37,379 nucleotides of DNA, from NCBI GenBank assembly GCA_900155495.1, contig FTLJ01000047.1, forward strand, positions 1-37,379, read 5' to 3'. Positions 31,466-37,379 of this stretch are shown in pieces. The position numbers and the translations under genes are program-made. The DNA is from Porogramme epimiltina. Its lineage: Eukaryota > Basidiomycota > Agaricomycetes > Polyporales > Polyporaceae. Under the pieces are notes generated by a model, which ran no database searches, had not been told where the DNA came from, and worked only from the letters and a program-made list of their open reading frames with translations. The first letter of the stretch is position 1, and the number at the start of each line of letters is the position of its first letter.

Positions 31466-32401
31466 TCAGAATCGAAGGACACGACGTACAAATACAACCA
31501 CCCTCCAGCCGAGCTTGTAGCCCAACACCCTGTCCAGAAGAATCTTCCACCAAGACAGCGGGGGGGTTTTGTGAAGCATCCACGTGGCCCGAAGCTGCGG
31601 CGCCAGCTTCGACCAATACACATCGCTGTCGACCATCGCGTCGAACCCGACATCCAGTGAAAAACGTGTCTTCATGACCTCTTCAGGGAGCTTATCGGCA
31701 GTGGCTCGGAAGAAGTCGTACGCCTCCTCAGCTGTGAACCTGTCGTTCATCACATGTGTTGTCATTCTGTCGAAAAGCGCCGCCAGAGCCGGCACAGCTG
31801 GTACCACCGTCTGCAATCGGGATTTAGTCAACGACGCTAGCAAAGCAACTAGAAAAATGGCGTACAGAAAAGTGAAAGCGGAACAGGTTGCCGAGCATTG
31901 CGACGTCAAAGGCGAACGGGTTGTAATAGCGTGCCCCCCAGGCAGCGTCGTCGGGCTTGTATATTAGCGCGCCGAAACGTGACTCTTCGAATGGTCTGCG
32001 ACACGTTCTGAGGGAGGTGTCTGTAGAGAGCTGAATGGACTGGTTGAAGTCCATAAGGGCGTAGAGCATGTTGTCTCCACGCCTGTGTTCACGGAGGTCA
32101 TTCTGGAGACCAGTCCCATGGTCTTGATCAAGCCTGACATGGTTGACGAGGATATTGTACTCGCATATATCCTTTCATCACATCACATATTTAGTACAGT
32201 GGCGTGATGAGCTCATGGTGTACTCACGCGGTGTACAATGCGACGGGAATGAAGGAATACCAGACCCTGGTAGAAAAAGCTAGTTGGGACGACGAAGCCG
32301 AAGTTGGACATAAACAGATACGCACTCGTAGCAAGCAGTCTATGAAGTTCAAGCATTCCCGAGGCGTCTCGATATCTTCTATGTAGGCAGGATCGCCCCA
32401 C
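31466..32401 (-). pseudogene. 5'-truncated tandem copy of the kinase-like gene
   Basis: Exons 3-6 of the neighbouring kinase gene are repeated with identical lengths (76, 39, 306, 345 nt): 32401-32326, 32266-32228, 32171-31866, 31810-31466. All are open, with intact splice sites and the HRDICEYN loop. The metal motif reads MDFNQS. Similarity stops inside the preceding intron, just right of 32401 (shared GCTAAT...TCTCAG), so the two exons with the start and the ATP-site lysine are absent. Without them no kinase can be made. A new upstream start is possible, but the sequence beyond 32430 shows no N-lobe. The open frames suggest recent truncation, or retained use as a C-lobe fragment. Missing exons could also reflect misassembly, given the gap nearby. 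Confidence 0.75.
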
Positions 32402-33089
32402 CTGAGAACAAATTAGCAGAGGGGCGCCTTGAACTCGAACCATCACCATCTGGTCCTTTCCCACGGTTCGCGCTGAGGCCCTCGCGCCGCAGAACGAAGG
32501 TGGAGAAGAGACGATGGGGGCGAGGAGAGTTTGAAGCTCAATAAACCCTGTTTGAGACTACGCACTGATCCCTGGGCCCCCGGGGATGCACGGATGGTAG
32601 GATAGCACGCTTGGCGACAACGGAATACAACTGAGACTAGGACCCTGCGATTGATGTCGCGTGCATGAAGCACTATATGGTTGATACCTAAGGAATGACA
32701 ACTAGACGCATGAGAGCGGAGATGGACCAAGAGTAATGTCGAAAGGCACACGTGAAACGTAACGAACGAACGACGCGCGAGGGCGAAAGGGAGAACGAGA
32801 AGGACGATGGATGAGCGCCTATACGAGAATGTGTCATGTGACCGAGAAGCGCGAGGAGACGGGGAATCGGAAACCTTATCGACGCCTCTCCCTCCTACTG
32901 ACCGCCTACTGGGTGCCAACCGTTGCGATCAGACATGGATGAACAGTGAAGGCGTAGACTATACAGTAACGTAATTAACGTAATGTGCCAGAATAAACAC
33001 TTGCTAGGCGATCACAATAAACTCACCAGGGCGTGCTTTAAGGATGTTGCGTCGGGCAGAGCGGAGGAGGAACCCTCACCTCGCTACCC
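32402..33089. other. Intergenic, no gene recognised
   Basis: Holds a minus-strand frame of 158 codons (32443-32919) whose product is Ser/Arg/Leu-rich and featureless. A short CCCCCGGGG palindrome sits at about 32577-32586. No supported gene. Confidence 0.4.
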
Positions 33090-34028
33090 ATGGACCATCT
33101 GCCACCTACCCCTCCGATGAGGCTCTGTGTACAACACATGAGTCTGATAACAGTTGCAAACCCACCGGAGTACCCCCCACACACACCGCCTGACGCGATC
33201 CACTATGATGCCCCAATCGCACCGGAACGACCCCTAAGGCTGGGCCTGGAGGTCCGCCTATACACTCTCTCAGTTATCAGAAGGAGGCGTGGACTACAAG
33301 GAGTCAAGAAAGAAGACAGGGTCTTCGCGGCGACGGACCTACAGGTGGAAGGGATGATTACGAAGGTGCTAGCAGTAACGGACGATGCAGTCTCACTCCT
33401 CCTCCAAGTCACATGCCCGACGGAAGAGGAGCCGGCACGGCACGTGGTCGTCCGAATCCCAAACATCCCTGGAAAGACAGTCGAGCTCACGAAGCAAGAC
33501 ATGCAGGACGCAGCGAGGAGGCACGTGAGCATTGCAAGATTGACGCTGGACGAGGACGCGAAGGTCCTGGACATCCGAGTCGATTTTGGAGACTGGAGGC
33601 GCCAGAAGGGCGACGACGGCGAAGGACCGGGGGACACACCAAGGCCGGCGGCTGCGACAAGCAAGCCTGGATTAGCCGAATCACACATCGCTCCCCCGCC
33701 GCTCATTGTCATCTCGCTTAGCCCCCCACCACTCAGCCCCCTATCCCTACCGCTCACCTGGACGAGCCCGATGGTAGCGCAGGACCCACGACCAAGCACG
33801 ATAGCACGGGGCCCGCAACCGAAGACGGTCTGGGTCGAGACGACAGGAGGAACCCAGCCGGTGAGCGGCAACGCCCGGATGGAGAAGGCAACCCGGCCGA
33901 CCCTCCCACTGCTGTGGGAGGTTGTCCCGAGACCGGGTCAAAGCTGGCAACCCCCATCCAACGAGGAGCTGTTTGCGATCACCCTCCCGCCGATTCGACT
34001 CCCTCTAGACACTCCTGATCGGACTTGA
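33090..34028 (+). CDS. Unrecognised 312-aa protein, Pro-rich at both ends
   Basis: A single open frame with ATG at 33090. Residues 1-50 are Pro-rich (PPTPPMRL, PPEYPPHTPPDA). Residues about 50-170 alternate hydrophobic and charged residues like a compact domain (RLGLEVRLYTLSVI, EGMITKVLAVTDDAVSLLL, HVVVRIPNIPG, RLTLDEDAKVLDIRVDFGDW). The rest is Pro/Ser-rich and disordered. The mixed domain-plus-linker composition favours real coding sequence over chance, but I recognise no family. Neighbouring Pro-rich frames further right could belong to the same unit, for example a gag-like frame of a large mobile element; no reverse transcriptase, integrase or zinc knuckle is in the window. Confidence 0.45.
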   Translation: MDHLPPTPPMRLCVQHMSLITVANPPEYPPHTPPDAIHYDAPIAPERPLRLGLEVRLYTLSVIRRRRGLQGVKKEDRVFAATDLQVEGMITKVLAVTDDAVSLLLQVTCPTEEEPARHVVVRIPNIPGKTVELTKQDMQDAARRHVSIARLTLDEDAKVLDIRVDFGDWRRQKGDDGEGPGDTPRPAAATSKPGLAESHIAPPPLIVISLSPPPLSPLSLPLTWTSPMVAQDPRPSTIARGPQPKTVWVETTGGTQPVSGNARMEKATRPTLPLLWEVVPRPGQSWQPPSNEELFAITLPPIRLPLDTPDRT

Positions 34029-34057
34029 GGAGGGCCAGGAGAGGGGAGCGCAGAAAA

Positions 34058-34070
34058 GATATATAAGCGG
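34058..34070 (+). promoter_or_regulatory. TATA-like element
   Basis: GATATATAAGCGG lies about 30 bp after the stop of the 312-aa frame and could drive transcription of the unit to its right. The assignment rests on the motif only. Confidence 0.25.
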
Positions 34071-35907
34071 CATTACTAATGAGAACGACTGGGGGAGCGG
34101 ATGGAAGGAACTCGAGGAAGCGGAGGCCATGGGCAGACGGATGAGCGGACGGGACGGAATTTTAGCGAAGGCTGCCGAGGGCGGCACATGGGCACAAGGC
34201 AGGGGAGACGAGATGCGGAGAGTAAATTGACGAAATACCAAGAATTGAATGGGATGACATGACCAATGAGGTACAGGCCGGTGGGATGGACCGGAAGTAC
34301 GGATAAGCACAAACGGATCTGACCGGACAGTTTAGCTGACAATGCAACGGAGTGGGGAGGACGCGCACGCACAAACTACACACCGAGCCACAACCGCCCT
34401 CGCTGTGGGGGTGCAAACGGATATCAGCGACAACCACATTGATGCGACCGACGGCCCCTACTGGAAGCGGGTCGGAAGGAGATGCCTATGGAAAGCTGTG
34501 AACGGATGCTGAAAGTAGTGGATGACGATGACGATATAGGATGCAGAGCAAACTTACGAGAAACAAAGAGGGTCGCTGACCGGCACCTCATGCAGACCCA
34601 GTGCAACGCCCCCAGCCTGATGGCTTCTATAAACCTTATCAGCCAGAAGTAGAGGGAATCAGTGATGAAGCAGGGCTTTACTAAACGCCTAGGCAAGACC
34701 TAGGCTGAGCGAGCACCCGGACACTGACCAATAATGTACGCACACCCTTGAGGCGGTGCGAGGGGCACAGCAAAGACACGGTGAGACCGCAGAACGGTCA
34801 ACAAGCTGGGCAAAGACGCGCATAAGCAAAAATGAGAAAAGAAAGACGAATGGTAGAGCTTTAAGACGACGAGCAGGGCCTACCTGATCTGAAGCACGCC
34901 TCCCCCTGGGGGACGGCGAAGAACACAGGCCGGCGGGAAGAATGGACGGGACCCGACGCAAGCGAGGATAGCCGAGGATGGCGCACGGTAGAAAGAGAGA
35001 TGGCAGGGACAAAGAGAGGAGGAGCTCCGGCGAGTAAACGGGCGAACACAAAGGACTGAAGGTGGTACGACTAAGAAAGCACGTGCCAGAGAGAGCGGGC
35101 CGAAAACGTAATCTGATTTGACAAACAACAATGATCGATAACGCGCGCAGAGAAACGAGGCCAAGTGAGCATAGACGGCCACGCAAACATAACCATCACC
35201 ACCACAAGGAGGACAAGCGGGATGATACCAACCTCAAATCGCGCGAGCTGTGGTCTTAGTGAAGGGAATGGCACCGAACACCTGACAAGCTAAGCACGCA
35301 CCTTTGACAACGAGAGCTGACGATGATGATGCAGGATGCAGAAGGTGACTTACGAAAGGGGGACGGTCGCCGTTTGACACCTCACACAACCCTTACAACC
35401 AGAAAACTTCGATGAACCTTATCAGCCGGACTTGCCAGTAAGGCAACAACGACAACGCGGAAAACTATCAACGCTTTGATGGCGAAATGGCGGAGGCGTC
35501 CCTTGACTCGATACAACCACCAGCGCAACAGGTGATGCTGGCCACAGCTGGTCTGACCAACGGAGTCCTCTGGAAGGGGACATACGAGCCCGAGACGAAC
35601 CCGATACGCCGCACACAACCCAGGCGACGCCCTCCCTGAGTTGGAAGAGCTTCAATGAACCCTATCACTCGGGTGTGTCCAACCCATGACTGCGGTGCGT
35701 GAACATACACAACGGCTATTCAACGCATACTGTGCGCTCACCGACTCCAACCAACAGAAAGGCTGGGATGGCCCCTGGGCTGACCAAAAAATTTGAAAAC
35801 GGCGCCCAGAACAACCGACGAAGGGGACGAATGACAACGGAGCGACTGGAGGTACGAGGGATGCCCCCCCTTTAAAAACGCTGACTCGAACGGCGCAACT
35901 CCTCAGA
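34071..35907 (+). other. Unassigned region with repeated short motif, possible small exons
   Basis: No long frame exists. A motif of the form CTTCNATRAACCYTATCA occurs three times on the plus strand (about 34625, 35408, 35650) and reads F-x-E/K-P-Y-Q/H in one frame each time. Two of the copies are preceded, about 90 bp upstream, by a GATGACGATG-type tract ending in AG/GATGCAGA, which resembles an acceptor. A 60-codon plus-strand stretch (about 35443-35640; MAEASLDSIQPPAQQ) also looks protein-like. This may be a set of duplicated exons or a decayed repeat. The C-run and TTTAAAAAC at 35864-35879 lie just before the next gene. Confidence 0.35.
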
Positions 35908-36506
35908 ATGACGCCCCCCTCCTCACCCCCTCGAGCACTGAGCGACCCCCCGGAAGAAGACCAGATCGTCGAAGACAACGACGCCTGGCCGGAAGCCGCG
36001 GCGTTGAACGCCATCCCTGAACTTAGGCTCCCGCCGCCGCGCTATAGCATGGTATTAAGCCCACTATGAACCCTTCCTACGATGATGCTGATGACGCGCA
36101 CATAGGACGAGCTGGATGCGATGGCTGAGCCCCGCGTGCCGGACATAAGCCCCGAAGGAGACCTACCCCCTGCCGAAACGGAACGCGAACCGGTATGTTG
36201 ACCGCTGATGCGATAGTGCACTCTTCTAAACAAGCATTTTACAGAAGAGCGGAAAGGAAGAAAGCGATGTAGAACTCGCGATAGCGGTGGAGACCCCCAA
36301 CCCGCCTGCCCCCCCTGCAGTCCTGCAAATGCCTATGCCGGCCCCGCGCAAGACGCAGACCCTCCTGAGGGAGGGGACTCTATCACGGCTAACGCATTAC
36401 CGTGCAAAGGGTACGAGCTTTTCGCCCAGACGACCTCTGAACGATGAAGAGGGGTCTGACAAAGAGAACCTAGACCCGAACGCTCCCCGCTATGTGCCGC
36501 CCCCCA

Positions 36507-36537
<31 letters not shown>

Positions 36538-37379
36538 CAAGCGCCCCCAGAAGCGCAAGCGTCCGGACCCCCCGAACAAGGGCAAACAATGGGCTGACCG
36601 ACCCGCCCTCGCCCCCACCACGCCGTTCACCCTGCCCCGTCCCCCGCGCACTGCTGGAAACGGTGGTATGGGCACCGCCCTTTTCGCGACGGCATCGACT
36701 GGACGCCCCCCGCGCACTTCCCGCAACAATGTAGCCCACAACCTGTCGCGCCTGGACATGGAGGAGGCAATGGCGATCTTTCTTAAAACTTATCGCCCAG
36801 CTGCTTATACGGACCGACAAGAGCCGGAGGTTATAGAGCTTTCCCCATCGCCAGAGCGCCCCCTGCACACGCCAATGGAGGAGGACTGTGAGGACACTCT
36901 TGGGTCAGACGACGATGGCATCACGGGCTATGGCACTACCACCCCCCCTCCCAAGTCGAAGCCCCTTCCCCCGGGCGCGCCAGCTTCTACCCGTATCCAC
37001 CGCCGCGCGGACACGCCCGATGACTGCTCCCTTCCCAGCCCAACCGGCTACGACAAACATAAGACGATGGCGAGGAAAGACACCCCGCACCCCAAGGCGC
37101 AGAAACCCCGGACTATCCTCGTCGACGCCCCGAGCTTCGGAGGCGCCCACAACCGCGTGTCGGTCCCCCTGGACTCGGTGATCTTTGAAAGCCGGCACCC
37201 CTACATGATGCCCCCCGGCGAGCTCGACCGGATCCTGAGCGGGCGCGGAATCGACCCGCCGTCTGGCCCCTCGCTCGAGGACATCCTCCTTCCTTTCCGC
37301 CCCCCCTCCCCTCGCCCGCCGCCTCCATGGCTGGACATCACGCCGGCAGGACCGCCCCCTCCGAGGGTGCGTCTAGGTG
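35908..37379 (+). CDS. Unrecognised Pro-rich acidic protein, 5' part (open at right edge)
   Basis: Proposed exons are 35908-36051, 36106-36192 and 36245 to the window end. Introns are 54 and 52 nt, GT-AG and phase 0. The third exon stays open for 378 codons with no stop, giving at least 455 residues. The start MTPPSSPPRALSDPPEEDQ follows a frame open back to a TGA at 35794-35796. The protein is rich in Pro, Asp, Arg and Ser. A run of nine Asp residues (GAC repeat, about 36510-36536) is followed by a basic KRPQKRKRP patch that could be a nuclear localisation signal. Patches such as LSRLDMEEAMAIFLKTYRP and VSVPLDSVIFESRHPYMMPP break the disorder and hint at short binding motifs. No catalytic domain has been reached. 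It could be a host regulatory protein or the first part of a mobile-element polyprotein. Confidence 0.55.
36510..36536 (+). repeat. GAC trinucleotide repeat encoding poly-Asp
   Basis: Nine GAC units in frame, between PPN and AKRPQKRKRP. It is a candidate length-variable microsatellite in coding sequence. Confidence 0.9.

Noticed and set aside
32443..32919. 158-codon minus-strand frame next to the truncated kinase copy
   Set aside because: Considered as a replacement N-terminus for the kinase copy, but it has no lysine/helix pattern of an N-lobe and no clear splice link.
34687..34706. Inverted repeat GCCTAGG-CCTAGGC
   Set aside because: Arms of 7 bp with a short loop; too small to support a terminator or element end in a eukaryote.
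1..37379. tRNA, rRNA and CRISPR
   Set aside because: No tRNA B-box in a convincing cloverleaf context, no rRNA-like sequence, and no regularly spaced repeats were seen; a tRNA scan was not possible.

Overview
The window looks like nuclear DNA of an agaricomycete (mushroom-type) basidiomycete. The genes are broken by many 50-120 nt GT-AG introns, and the best-recognised proteins are fungal housekeeping proteins (RED/IK, PP2A B55, Cox9, an ER J-protein, an FBXO9-type F-box protein). The accessory genes are families that mushroom-forming fungi carry in multiple copies (HET-domain proteins, FunK1-like kinases, small nucleoside-deoxyribosyltransferase-like proteins). All exon structures were built by hand from splice sites, reading phase and remembered family motifs; no alignment or transcript was available.

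Layout. 1-301 (-): 5' end of an unrecognised basic Ser/Pro-rich protein that leaves the window. 1530-3290 (-): spliceosomal RED protein, 4 exons. 3550-11174: accessory island with a dispersed repeat, one dead and three intact nucleoside 2-deoxyribosyltransferase-like genes (all -), and a decayed DNA-level copy of RED exons 1-2. 12426-14575 (+) and 17147-20053 (-): two HET-domain genes facing tail to tail, separated by about 2.6 kb that I read as decayed or unassigned sequence. 20054-22463: gene-poor, with the second copy of the dispersed repeat. 22464-28932: compact housekeeping block of two head-to-head pairs, CDC55/COX9 and J-protein/F-box. In each pair the start codons lie 372 bp apart. 29267-32401 (-): kinase-like gene and a tandem copy lacking its N-lobe exons, with a small assembly gap (NNN) between them. 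33090-37379: unrecognised Pro-rich reading frames, including a spliced gene still open at the right edge, possibly part of a large mobile element.

Functionally, the housekeeping genes cover splicing, mitotic phosphatase control, respiration, ER protein quality control and SCF ubiquitylation. They show no special link to each other. The island between them joins two HET genes (fungal non-self recognition and cell death) to a family of small enzymes predicted to act on nucleosides, nucleotides or related N-glycosides. This is the most interesting hypothesis in the window, but shared function is inferred only from proximity and gene turnover.
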